DNA of 31,000 nucleotides from Symbiodinium natans (lineage: Eukaryota; Sar; Dinophyceae; Suessiales; Symbiodiniaceae): positions 12,501-43,500 of the forward strand of contig CAJNDS010002134.1 of assembly GCA_905221605.1 (NCBI GenBank), given 5' to 3'. Under the pieces are notes generated by a model. The model did no database searches and was not told where the DNA came from. It saw nothing but the letters and a program-made list of their open reading frames with translations. The position numbers and the translations under genes were made by a program. Positions 8,681 to 17,380 of this stretch are shown here, one piece after another (position 1 is the first letter of the stretch; the number at the start of each line of letters is the position of its first letter).

Positions 8681-8734
8681 GGGTTTAGGGTTTAGGGTTT
8701 AGGGTTTAGGGTTTAGGGTTTAGGGTTTAGGGTT
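8681..8734 (+). repeat. Telomere array TTTAGGG, decaying to its right
   Basis: Seven good units are followed to about 8890 by degenerate forms (GGGGTTGAGGGC, TTTGGGG, CTTAGGG). Confidence 0.85.
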
Positions 8735-8901
8735 TGGTTTGGTCTTTGGGGTTGAGGGCTTAGGGTTTATGGTCTAGGGTCTAGGGTTTGGGGCTTATGG
8801 CTTAGGGTTTAGGGTTTAGAGTTTAGGGTTTGGGGTTTGGGGCTTGGGGGTTAGGGCTTAGGGTTCAAGGTGTTAAGGGTTCAGGGTTCTAGGGATTAAT
8901 A

Positions 8902-8998
8902 TAGGGGTCGGAATAAGTACAAATAATATTCCCTCATGGTCCTTGAAAAATATACTATGATAACCCCCCAAAACCCTATTCTAATATTCAGGCCCCTA
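8902..8998. mobile_element. Small TIR element (MITE-like) in a telomere-like tract
   Basis: TAGGGGTCGGAATA (8902-8915) and TATTCAGGCCCCTA (8985-8998) are inverted repeats matching at 12 of 14 positions. Read as GGGG...CCCC the element is flanked by TA on both sides, compatible with a TA target duplication. The interior is A/T-rich and non-coding. The left 43 bp match, inverted, 30520-30565, showing a dispersed family. A 39-bp telomere-like segment is repeated on either side (8851-8889 and 9026-9064). No transposase lies in the window. Confidence 0.5.
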
Positions 8999-9025
8999 GA
9001 TAAGGGTCGAAGGGTCTTCAGGGTT

Positions 9026-9300
9026 TTAGGGCTTAGGGTTCAAGGTGTTAAGGGTTCAGGGTTTTAGGGTGTTAGGGTTGTAGGTTTTCAGGGTTTGGGG
9101 TCTTAGGGTTCAGGGTTGTAGGTGTTAAGGGTTCAGGGTTTTAGGGTGTTGGGGATCTAGGGTCTTAAGAGTTTAGGGCGTTAGGTGTTTTGGGGTGTTA
9201 AGGGTTTATGGTGCTAGGGCATTAATTGGGGGGTTTTGGGGCTTGTAGGGTGTTAGGGTGCTATAGGGTCTCGGGCTTCGGGTCCCACAAGCCATAGAGC
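9026..9300 (+). repeat. Degenerate telomere-like tract
   Basis: Loosely periodic TTAGGGTTCAGGG, GTGTTAAGGG and GGGTGTTAGGG forms, with no frame worth calling. It is probably a decayed array with internal duplications. Confidence 0.6.
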
Positions 9301-9439
9301 TCTGCAACCTCAGCCCGCCTGGGCACCCAAGATCCCAAACTCTACACCCTCAGCCTCGAAAAGCTGACACCCCAATGAGCCACAAATCCCGAAGCTAAGA
9401 CCCCAAGCCCTGGAAACCTGAACCCTGAACCTTAAACCC

Positions 9440-9500
9440 CTGACCCCTGACCCCTAACCCCTAAACCCTAAACCCTAAACCCTAAACCCTAAACCCTCCT
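9440..9500 (-). repeat. CCCTAAA array
   Basis: CCCCTGACCCCT variants lead into about five perfect CCCTAAA units. Confidence 0.8.
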
Positions 9501-9541
9501 AAACCCACCCAGAAAAAAACCCGAAACCCTTCCTACTCCAG

Positions 9542-9615
9542 GTCCTGCGGCTGCAGCAGCCGCCACGCGCGCCTCGGCTGCCGCGGCCGCCGCAGCAGCA
9601 AACTTGGCTTGCAGG
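9542..9615 (+). CDS. Alanine-rich exon candidate between opposed telomere arrays
   Basis: The segment follows CTTCCTACTCCAG, a good 3' splice site, and ends at AGG/GTGTAGGG. It reads 24 codons (PAAAAAATRASAAAAAAA then NLACR) with G/C-ending codons. Its length, 2 + 72 bases, enters in phase 1 and leaves in phase 0. A CCCTAAA tract precedes it and a TTTAGGG array follows. Low complexity and a hairpin (GCGGCTG/CAGCCGC) make it uncertain. Confidence 0.3.
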
Positions 9616-9647
9616 GTGTAGGGCTTAGGTTGTTATGTACGGGGCTT

Positions 9648-9928
9648 CGGGTTTAGGGTTTAGGGTTTAGGGTTTAGGGTTTAGGTTTTAGGGTTTAGGG
9701 TTTAGGGTTTAGGGTTTAGGGTTTAGGGTTTAGGGTTTAGGGTTTAGGGTTTAGGGTTTAGGGTTTTAGTGTTTAGGGTTTAGGGTTTAGGGTTTAGGGT
9801 TTAGGGTTTAGGGTTTAGGGTTTAGGGTTTAGGGTTTAGGGTTTAGGGTTTAGGGTTTAGGGTTTAGGGTTTAGGGTTTAGGGTTTAGGGTTTAGGGTTT
9901 AGGGTTCAGGTTTTAGGGTTTAGGGCGG
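9648..9928 (+). repeat. Long interstitial telomere array TTTAGGG
   Basis: About 40 units with a few T insertions or substitutions (near 9684, 9766, 9906). Confidence 0.95.
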
Positions 9929-10177
9929 GGACGGGGGGGGGGCATTACTGGGTACGATTAGAAGTTGCAGGGTAGTACAGCTATTATGAGGGGGTATGAT
10001 TGGGTAGTCAGGGTACTGTGAGGTGCTGTCGGGCATGGAAGGCTCTTTAAAGGGTTCGATGGTGCGCGGTTAATTCAGAAGCTTTAGCTGAGACACCTGA
10101 GACGGGAGTCGATGACTCCAGGCAAATCGATCCGAGGACCGTGCCCCCTGCTGCCGTACCCTCAACCTGAATCCCAA

Positions 10178-10260
10178 AAACCCTAACCCTAAACCCTAAA
10201 CCCTAAACCCTAACCCAAAACCCTAAACCCTAACCCTAAACCCTAAACCCCAAACCCTCA
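10178..10260 (-). repeat. CCCTAAA array with unit-length variants
   Basis: CCCTAAA units are mixed with 6-base CCCTAA units, in opposite orientation to the array at 10378. Confidence 0.85.
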
Positions 10261-10275
10261 ACCTCCTACACTTCA

Positions 10276-10377
10276 AAAGCTCCCTTCTTCAGAGGCTCCG
10301 GCGGCCTTTGCAACCTGAGCTGCCTCGATTGCAGGCCGGCCGCAGCGCTCGGCGCCTCTGAAGAGGGCTTTCGTTGG
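10276..10377. other. G/C-rich exon-like island with inverted-repeat ends
   Basis: CTTCAGAGGC near 10291 and GCCTCTGAAG near 10350 are inverted repeats, so CTCTTCAG-type acceptors exist on both strands. The plus strand reads GSGGLCNLSCLDCRPAAAL up to GG/GTTTAGGG. The minus strand reads RPAIEAAQVAKAAGASEEG. The minus reading is more protein-like, but the strand is unresolved. Confidence 0.3.
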
Positions 10378-10472
10378 GGGTTTAGGGTTTAGGGTTTAGG
10401 GTTTAGGGTTTAGGGTTTAGGGTTTAGGGTTTAGGGTTTAGGGTTTAGGGTTTAGGGTTTAGGGTTTAGGGT
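10378..10472 (+). repeat. Telomere array TTTAGGG
   Basis: About 13 perfect units start directly at the end of the G/C-rich island. Confidence 0.93.
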
Positions 10473-10502
10473 TTGAGGGTTTGTAGGACCCAGAGACTCC
10501 AA

Positions 10503-10583
10503 AACCCCTTGATCAAGGAATAGCCCTTAAATCATAACAGGAACCCAAATACGATTTAAGGTATATTCCTTAATCAAGGGGTT
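10503..10583. mobile_element. 81-bp fold-back element
   Basis: The left arm 10503-10533 and right arm 10552-10583 pair over about 31 bp with three mismatches. The outer 20 bp fit AACCCCTTGATYAAGGAATA and the inner CCTTAAATC pairs with GATTTAAGG. The 18-base loop is unpaired. The arm end ATATTCCTT..AGGGG is echoed at 30455-30475 and more weakly at 24165-24235, pointing to a small dispersed family. Confidence 0.6.
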
Positions 10584-10770
10584 TAGTCTGTAGGGTTTTT
10601 GGGTAGTTTGGGGTGCTTTGAGGGGTTCTGGGTTAGGGTTTAAAAGTACAGCTTGGCGCCCCTTGACTTCGGGCCTGCGGGCCTGCGGGTGCCAGAGCCT
10701 AGGGGGTCGGGCGTAGGGGCTTTGCGGTTTAGGGTTTAGGGTTTAAGGTTAAGGGTTTAGGGTTTAGGGT

Positions 10771-10930
10771 GTACGATTTGTTATGGATAGGAGTGGGCTA
10801 GAAAAAGCCACTAAGACCCAAGAGCACGATTTGTTCTTGTTCTGGATAAGAGCGGCTTAGCAAGAGCTACCAAGACCCGGGAGTACGACTTGTTACGGAT
10901 AAGAGTGGAAAAATCCACCCAGACCCGGGA
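10771..10930 (+). repeat. Tandem repeat of three 48-59-bp units, each with a stem
   Basis: Units start at 10771, 10824 and 10883 with GTACGATTTGTT/GCACGATTTGTT and end AAGACCCGGGA. Each holds GGATAAGAG followed by a short stem whose arms differ between copies but stay mostly complementary (GTGG..CCAC; GTGGA-AAAA-TCCAC). Unit length differs only within the stem region. Confidence 0.7.
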
Positions 10931-11085
10931 GTAACCCTGTAAACTCTATAAATTGGAGAAAAAAAGTGCCCATGAACCGCCAAGTAGAGCGAGGGCATGT
11001 TTTGCGGCTCAGGGTTTGAAAACTTTCTTTAGGGTTTTTAAGGGCTTAGAAATTATGGTAAAATCTTTCAAATCATCGGACCTAC

Positions 11086-11254
11086 GTTGTTCGGCGTAAC
11101 ATATTGAACTCATGCAGCGCGGCAGCTGCTGCTTGCTGTTTAATCGCTACGTTGCACCCATCCGTCTGGGAACGTGCATGCAAAACCTCACCAAACCCTC
11201 CAACCCCAAGGGAACAGACGAGCGTGCAGCGGACTTTGGCCAGTCGAGACGCAA
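11086..11254 (-). CDS. Protein kinase N-lobe exon (fragment)
   Basis: Read on the minus strand, this exon encodes the start of a protein-kinase catalytic domain: the glycine-rich loop LGVGGFGEVLHA, then NVAIKQQ with the ATP-binding lysine of the VAIK motif, then LHEFNMLRR, whose glutamate fits the helix-C glutamate. It ends at 11086 on a GTAGGT donor. An acceptor TTTACAG fits at 11255. The activation loop, HRD and DFG motifs would lie leftwards (below 11086), but that DNA is intron-like and soon becomes tandem and telomere repeats, so the rest is either far away or lost. The group (Ser/Thr or Tyr) cannot be told. Confidence 0.6.
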
Positions 11255-11298
11255 CTGTAAACGAGCTGGTACAGCGTGCAAGATAGCCACGCACCCAC

Positions 11299-11680
11299 GG
11301 CGCCACCACTTTTGCAGTAGTCCGGCAGCGTCAACGGCTGTCTTCGCAGCAGACTTTATGCCTTGCTCACACGTCGGCGCTCGCTTCGAAAGGAACCAAG
11401 GCGCGTTCGTGCCTGCGTCCCCAAGAAAGTCTTTCGAACTGGCCGGGAAGCAGCTCGCATCTTTCAAGACCTGAGATGGTATCATGGTGGTCGATAGCCA
11501 CCGGCAGAACTCCACAGCTGCTCCGGCTGCACTTTGCAACAATGGCATGGTCAGCCAGATGCAATCAGTTCGACTGGTATTGTTGCTACTTGTTATTCTT
11601 ATCAATACAAATACTTTGTTGCTCAAGAACACTAGTAGGAAGTAAACGCTCAGTAACATTTTGTTTATCTTTCTAATCAA
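11299..11680 (-). CDS. Possible upstream exon of the kinase gene
   Basis: A minus-strand frame is open to 11680. Its best part (FLGDAGTNAPWFLSKRAP then SAAKTAVDAAGLLQKWW) ends at a GTGGGT donor (11298-11297) whose phase fits the kinase exon acceptor at 11255. The implied intron is only 44 bases, which is short, so the join is weak. Residues before about NAPWF may not be coding; the start is unknown. Confidence 0.25.
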
Positions 11681-11700
11681 TCAAAAAACCACACAGGGTT

Positions 11701-12045
11701 ATGGAGAGACATGTTCGGGATCTGCGGCTACCTTCAGCTTCATCGAGGAGTGCGTATAGAATGATGTGGAACAGCTTAGGACGTGGAGCTTCAGGTTCAG
11801 GGAGGTTGCCTATGGCCTGCCTTTCAAAAGAACACCCGAAGCACCCGAGCACGGGAACCTTGGCCCCTGCCTCAAGCTCTCACACCCAGCCCACGCAAAC
11901 TCCAAACGTCGAACTCCGAACACGGTTTCTTTTTTGTTGTTTCTTTGAAGAAGGGGGGGGGGGGCAAAGCCCTTTCGGCTGCAAAACCGCGGGATGCTCC
12001 AAACCCACCCCCCCTCCCCGCCCCCCGCCCCCCTAAACCCTATGC
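11701..12045. other. Low-copy DNA with G- and C-runs
   Basis: A plus frame of 111 codons (11701-12036) is open but turns into poly-Gly/Pro low complexity across a run of G (about 11954-11964) and C-runs. No reliable gene. The DNA borders the duplicated block. Confidence 0.35.
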
Positions 12046-12318
12046 GGAGATGGTACTTGTGTTTCAAGGAAGCGGTAAAAGGGTCAATGCACCCGTTAAC
12101 ATGTTGGCTCAAGGATGGCCAGCCCGTCCGTAGAAAAAAGTTCGTACCTGGGAGTGAGGGTTGGGTTAGTGCCCCTCTACCTTTGTAAGGGCGGCCCTTC
12201 CTTTGACCCGGTTTCCCTGAGGTGGTTTTGTGGTTTCTTACTGGTTAGTCTGGGGAACATATTTAGGCGACTGTTGAGGGTTGATAGCTTCCTTTGTCCC
12301 CTTTCGGTTGCCCCCGTA
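12046..12318 (+). repeat. Duplicated 273-bp block, copy A
   Basis: It is about 98% identical to 21983-22256: I count five substitutions and one single-base indel. Homology starts at GGAGATGGTAC and stops sharply after CCCCCGTA. Here the block lies 77 bases upstream of the ATG of the broken WW/CCCH gene, so it could be part of that gene's 5' leader. At copy B it is followed directly by CCCTAAA repeats. Confidence 0.9.
12093..12113 (+). other. DinoSL-like sequence (relic spliced leader?) in copy A
   Basis: The 21 bases CCGTTAACATGTTGGCTCAAG pair up, without gaps, with the fixed positions of the dinoflagellate spliced leader; 17 of 21 agree, including the ten-base end TTGGCTCAAG. Leader relics in genomic DNA are a known mark of reinserted mature mRNAs in dinoflagellates. 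The match is suggestive, not decisive. Confidence 0.4.
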
Positions 12319-12395
12319 GGTTATGAGCCCAAGTTAGGCTCCCTGCGGTTCGTGTTTGGGCTTCAGGGTTTCAACCTGAATCTCCTTTCGGAGCA

Positions 12396-15300
12396 ATGGC
12401 TTCGACCTGGCTGGCAGAGGCGGAGTCGTCAGTCCCCAATGTGGGCAGTGGCGTGTTGGCTGGCGATGAGCAGTCTGCAGCTGGACAAAATGTGACTCCC
12501 AACGCGGAGGTTCCAACTGATGCTGGCGTGGCGAGGAAAAGCCCGCACTGGAAGGACTGGAAGGCCATTGGAGTGATGGGAGGCAAAGAGCCTCAAGCTG
12601 CTGAGATTCCGATCGTCGCCTGCGATGGGTCTACTTGGGAGCGTCACTATCATGAGGACGGGAGAGAGTATTACTACTGCCTGGACACAGGAATAACCCA
12701 ATGCGTGTCACCTGCAGAGACTGAAGTGGACGCAGACAACGAGGCATCTGGCGGTCGGACTGGCAATGTTCCAGTGGGAAATGAGCCGACGCTGGGCACT
12801 ACTCCGACCTCGCCGTCTTCTGAGTCTTTCAGGGCGCAGCAGGGTAGTGTAGTTAGCGTAGATTGTGGTAGGGAAGAACAGAATGCCTCTACCATTGGGG
12901 ACACTGGTTCTAGGGGTTGTGAAGGAGGAAACAAAGAATCCTTGGAGTTCCCTGAAGCGACGGAAGATTCTGGGTCGCAGCTGGCTGTTGAAAACCTGCA
13001 TCAGGAGGACAAAAAATCTGGATTCCTGAGGGTGATGCGGCTGAGGCAATGAGTGTCTTGGAAGATAAGGTCGCGGATCAAGTTCTCGATGCGGCCATGG
13101 TGGACGTTTTGTGTGAAGCAAAGACTGAGGGTTAACTGGGACGCTGCGATGTGGAGGATGACTCTGGAACGCTTGTCGTGGAGTCTGCCAAGGTCGCTGA
13201 AAGCGAGTCTGTGCTCTTGAAGAAAAGGACTCCTCTGAAAGGGATGTTCGCACTGAGGTTTTGCCCAACGTGGTGGTTGAGGCAAAGTCCTGGAGCGCCA
13301 ATGAGGCACGGGCCAATGTGCCTGAAGTAACCTGAAGCACTTATGAGATGCGGGTTGGAAAAAGACTCCGCAACTGACTGCAACAATGGAGCGCAGAGGG
13401 TTGAGGTCACCAGCGACGGAGACGTGCAGGCGGACGCGCCGGCCCAGTCTGAAGTTGGTGGCGAGGAGCAAAACAGTGAGAATCGCACCGGAGCCAAAGA
13501 GGCAGCTGTGATTCAAAATGATGGCGGTGTTTCTTCATCGGCAACCGCGTAGCCAGAGGAGAAGCAAAATTTAGTCCACGCCGGAGCCAAAGAGGCAGCT
13601 GTGGAAAAGCCTCCTGGAAAAGATGATGGTTTGGAGGAACCTGCAACAGAAGAAAGCATGCCTGTTGTGGAAGAAAACCTGGAAGCCTCCAAAGCGGAGA
13701 GTACTTCCAAAGAAGGACCACCAATAGAGGTTGATCTGGAAGTCGACACCGGAACAACTGTTGTGGCAAAAGTGGTTCAATTTGTGGAAGATGATTCTGG
13801 ACCTGGAGATCACGGGCGTGGAGGTGGTGATCCAGCAGAACTCGTGAAAGTGCAGGGGAATCAGGATGAGGGTCAAACTGGAACACGAGGGCTACCTGGA
13901 GCTGAAGACGCTAAGCCAACCCCTGGTGATCAAGTAGAAGAACCGTCCAATGAGGCGAGCCCTGTTCCAAAGGCAATTGTTGTATACCTGGGGATACTGT
14001 TGGCGGAGAAGTGTGTTGCATAGATGCCGACGGCGCGTGGCTGGATATGGGTGATATTCGGCGCGTAATCCCAGCGGACAGTGCGATGAAACAGCAGTTT
14101 CAATTTGGTGACCCTGTGTATCAGGTTACTGTTGTTAAGGTGGAAGAGGACGGCACCTTGGTCTTGCAAGCGGATGGCTTGGAGCTAGAAGACGATAACG
14201 CAGCTCCAGGTGGGTCACGAAAATGGAAACGTGAACCTCGAGGCCAATGGAGTGGGTAGTCCTGGTACTCTGATCAGTGGTATCAAGGGCACAGTGGTCA
14301 ACGGGACCAAAAGGGCCAAAGTGGTTCTTCAACTTGGCACTGCTATGGCTGGTCTCCAGGTGATTGGATAGAAGATAACCAGTGCGAAGAAGGCATAGCC
14401 AAGCAGTTTTATGGTGAGAAGATTCGTTCCATCCTCCTGAGTTCGCAAGCTCCTTCTGATTACGTCGGCAAGATCGTGGGCATGATCTTAGATGGGCACG
14501 ACGTAGAGCAACTGAAACATTTGGTTCGAGACCCGAATGAGCTCAAGCATCTGGGAAAGGCGGCGTATGAAATTCTGTGCAAGGACAAGTGGCAGCCACA
14601 AGGTGTCGAATCTTGGCCTAAGGCTGAACATCCTCGGAAATTATATGAAGAGGATTTGGTTTCGGTGGTGCTTCGTGCAACGAAGTACAACGTTGAAACA
14701 GCTTCTCGTCTGTCAAGGAGATACTGGACACCAAGGGGGGCAGCAAGATTGGCGTCACTGGTGGGAGAATACAAAGCCTTTTACGGTGGAAGTTGCTGCG
14801 CCTTTCAAGAGCTCATGGAATCGGAGGGAAGGAACGTCGCAGAATATTTGGACCTAGATCAGGTTCGAGCGGTTCATGGAGGACCACAGTCCAGCTACCA
14901 CAAGTGCAAGTTCTGGGAAAAAGGGAACTGCCGTAATGGTGATCATTGCAGGTTTGAACATCGTCTATGTGGTCAAGACTGGATCAATCCCTCAAGTTCA
15001 TCGTCAGAGGTTCGTCGCAAGGATCCTCTTCCTGTGTCTGACAAACAACAGGATGCGCAGAATGATGGGGACATAGGTGAGCCACCAACTGACGAAGGTG
15101 ACGTTGATGAGGACCAGCAAGCGCGTGAAGATGCAGCGTTTCAGGAACAGCATCAGTACGGCAAAGGGACCGGCAAAGGTTCCACAAAAGGATCGTTTGC
15201 GGGGAGGCGGTGCTGGCAACACCGAACGTTAGCTGGATGTCCCTATGGTGACAGACGTATGTTTGTTCATGATTCAGAGGTCAAAGCCGATGTGCAGTGG

Positions 15301-15705
15301 GAGCCTGGAAGGCGTTTGGACGATGATACCAGACAACAGCTCCGAGAGGCTGGGTTGAACAAAATGTGTTTCCATTACCAGTTGTACCATTCCTGCAAAC
15401 ACGGAGCAGATTGTGGCTTTAGTCACGTGAAGCTACCTGAAGACAAACGCAAGCTGTTGCGAGATCTTGTGTATGGGTCCCATCACCGGAGGGATATGTT
15501 AGTACAAGGCGGTGAACTTCCAGGAAAACTGAAACCTCAAAATTCGAACATTGACGGTCCTACGAGTGGATCATCTGGCGCCCCCCGGGGGGCTACTTCC
15601 TCATCAGCTCTCAAAGGGAGGTTAAGTCTTCGTTTCAGCAGACTGCGGGCGGACCAGGTGGATGATGGAAACCCTTTCGATTGGGTTACTCACCGAGCAG
15701 ACTGA
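12396..15705 (+). pseudogene. Broken, intronless copy of a WW / S1-like / MLLE / triple-CCCH RNA-binding protein gene
   Basis: About 3.3 kb of collinear coding sequence without introns. The ATG at 12396 opens a frame with a WW-like domain (residues about 80-106: STWERHYHEDGREYYY, then TGITQC), whose second Trp is Cys (TGC, 12702). An acidic linker follows, then an S1-like segment (about 13981-14190: GDTVGGEVCCIDADGAWLD), an MLLE/PABC-like domain (about 14390-14585: QFYGEKIRSILL, KIVGMILDGHDVEQL) and CCCH fingers at 14905-14961, 15211-15270 and 15367-15426. Finger 2 has Arg for its third Cys (CGT, 15256). Breaks: frameshift at the A6 run 13011-13016, TAA 13133, a frameshift near 13215, TAG 13550, a frameshift between 13936 and 14011, and TAG 14257. 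The last 409-codon stretch (14476-15705) is intact. Such proteins bind RNA and PAM2-motif partners. Intronlessness next to spliced neighbours suggests a retrocopy. Confidence 0.75.
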
Positions 15706-16046
15706 CGGGTGTCATATCGCAGTGTCGTTGCCAGTTGACATGGCGGTTGACGAATCCTGCCTCTCACGCGACATGCGCGCGAGCATTGGTGACCGAGTAC
15801 GAGCTCAGCGCAGGGGCTTCTCGTCTGCACTGGCCTTATATATTCTAGGTGTGGGGTTTAGGTATCAGACTTTACGGTTTTAAACCGTAAATTAAGGGTT
15901 TGAGGGTTTAGGCTGGGAGCTGTGCTTCTAGGTCCAGCCACTTGTATGGTTTTATGTGGGCTTCGGGTTTGGATGCGTTTTAGGGTTTAGGCTTTAGGGT
16001 TTAGGGTTGGTTAAGGGTTTAGGGTTTTACTTCTGCACTGAGATCG
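15706..16046. other. 3' flank of the pseudogene, turning telomere-like
   Basis: Unique DNA to about 15840, without a poly-A tract or an obvious target duplication, then degenerate TTTAGGG-like sequence (15846-16026). No gene seen. Confidence 0.4.
15871..15891. repeat. Perfect 10-bp-arm palindrome
   Basis: TTTACGGTTT-T-AAACCGTAAA, an exact inverted repeat around one base. Confidence 0.7.
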
Positions 16047-16345
16047 TCCGGGCGCCGCTGAATCCCCCGCCACCTGCGCCGGGCGCAAAGGCAGCAGGGC
16101 CGGCATCGACGGCAAACGGAGGCGCAAAGGCAGCAGTGCCGGCAGCTGCGCTGGCATCGACGGAGACAGGAGGCGAACATTTGGGGGTCACTTTCCGTGG
16201 CTGGGTTCAGGGTTTTGGGTTTCTTGTTTTTGTGTTATGCCTTTTGTCAGGACCCAAGGCTGGAGGTCCAAAGGCACGCGCAGGGCCTGGCATGGCACAG
16301 GGTAGCAGCGACAAGGGCGTGGGCAAGGGTGCCTGCATCAGGACT
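16047..16345 (+). CDS. Ala/Gly/Pro-rich exon candidates
   Basis: One stretch (about 16047-16180) repeats GGCGCAAAGGCAGCAG twice and encodes an Ala/Gly/Pro-rich segment (GAKAAGPASTANGGAKAA). A second starts after TGCCTTTTGTCAG, a strong 3' splice site, at 16251 and encodes PKAGGPKARAGPGMAQGSSD. Between them lies telomere-like sequence resembling an intron. The joining donor is not clear and the composition is low-complexity, so this is tentative. Confidence 0.28.
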
Positions 16346-16477
16346 GATTATTTGTTTTCCTGTCAGTCTTTACGGTTCAGGGCAGGCCCTGTAGCAGAAA
16401 ACCCACTAAGCTGTTCGCACATTTTGACGTCGGTCGCTAGGAGAAATTGCTGAGACCGGATTACGCAAGCGCTTCCG

Positions 16478-16973
16478 TCAGGAAGAAACTGCCAAGGACA
16501 GAGAAACGGACAGTGACGCGTAAAGGGTCAACAAAAGGCAAGCTTGCAATTCTCTGGCACCAGCGCCTGTATTTACAGGTCCAGGTCTTGCGCTTGCACC
16601 CGCCCGGCCGGCTCTCGTGCCAGCACCACGCCATCTCCTGCTACGAACTGAACACAGGTCCTTCGTGTCGTCGCCTTTCCAACTTCCCCACGCTTCCTGT
16701 CGCGCAACTTCATACCTATGTATGTGGCGTTGAAATAACATGTCACGACATCGGCGACGTTCTTCTTCTAACTTTATCCGAAAGGCGTTACTACAGCAGC
16801 AGTTCTCCTCTTCGTCTTCTTCTGCGCGCTCTTCCGGCGGGGTCTTCGGCACTGCCCAAGCGTTGGAGTGGCAACTGAAGCCTGGAACTTCAACCGAGTT
16901 AAACATATATGAAGATTTAAAGCGAACAATTGCAAATAAGATTCCCACGAGTCTTCTTGGATGCGGGCTCTGA
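16478..16973. CDS. Coding-like region open on both strands
   Basis: On the minus strand 156 codons are open (16948 to 16478), with a charged centre (EERAEEDEEEN and KLEEERRRCRDMLFQRH). On the plus strand a 77-codon frame starts ATG at 16740 (MSRHRRRSSSNFIRKALLQQ) and ends with NIYEDLKRTIANKIP. The right third reads better on plus, the middle better on minus. The plus frame could be a first exon of the spliced gene at 17381, but its donor phase (GTCTTC near 16951) does not fit directly. Undecided. Confidence 0.3.
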
Positions 16974-17380
16974 TGACGTCGCCTGATTTCGTGCGCATTG
17001 TTGTATCTTGGAAACCATTAGTTTGGCGCAACATTGATTTTTTGGGCACTCAGGATTGTAAGAACTGCAGAAGTAGATCTTAGGAGTATTTTGCATGCTG
17101 CGCAATGCCAATAGCTGAGATTCCTCATCGGCACGAGATGTCGCCGCAGCCTCCTTGCATAGAGAAGACAAGCCCATACGCCTTGTACTTCTACGACAAC
17201 TAAAACATCAGGCCTGCACCTTCTTCACCCATCGCGACCACATGAGGAGAACTCCCTGAGGGAGCACCACTGCATGAGCAATAGCTCTGGGACCTGCGAT
17301 CATCATTTTTATCTGCTTGCTACATTTGCGCGTTTCTAATGCACTGCACTAGTCCTGACTGCGTCTCGGATCTCTTCCAG

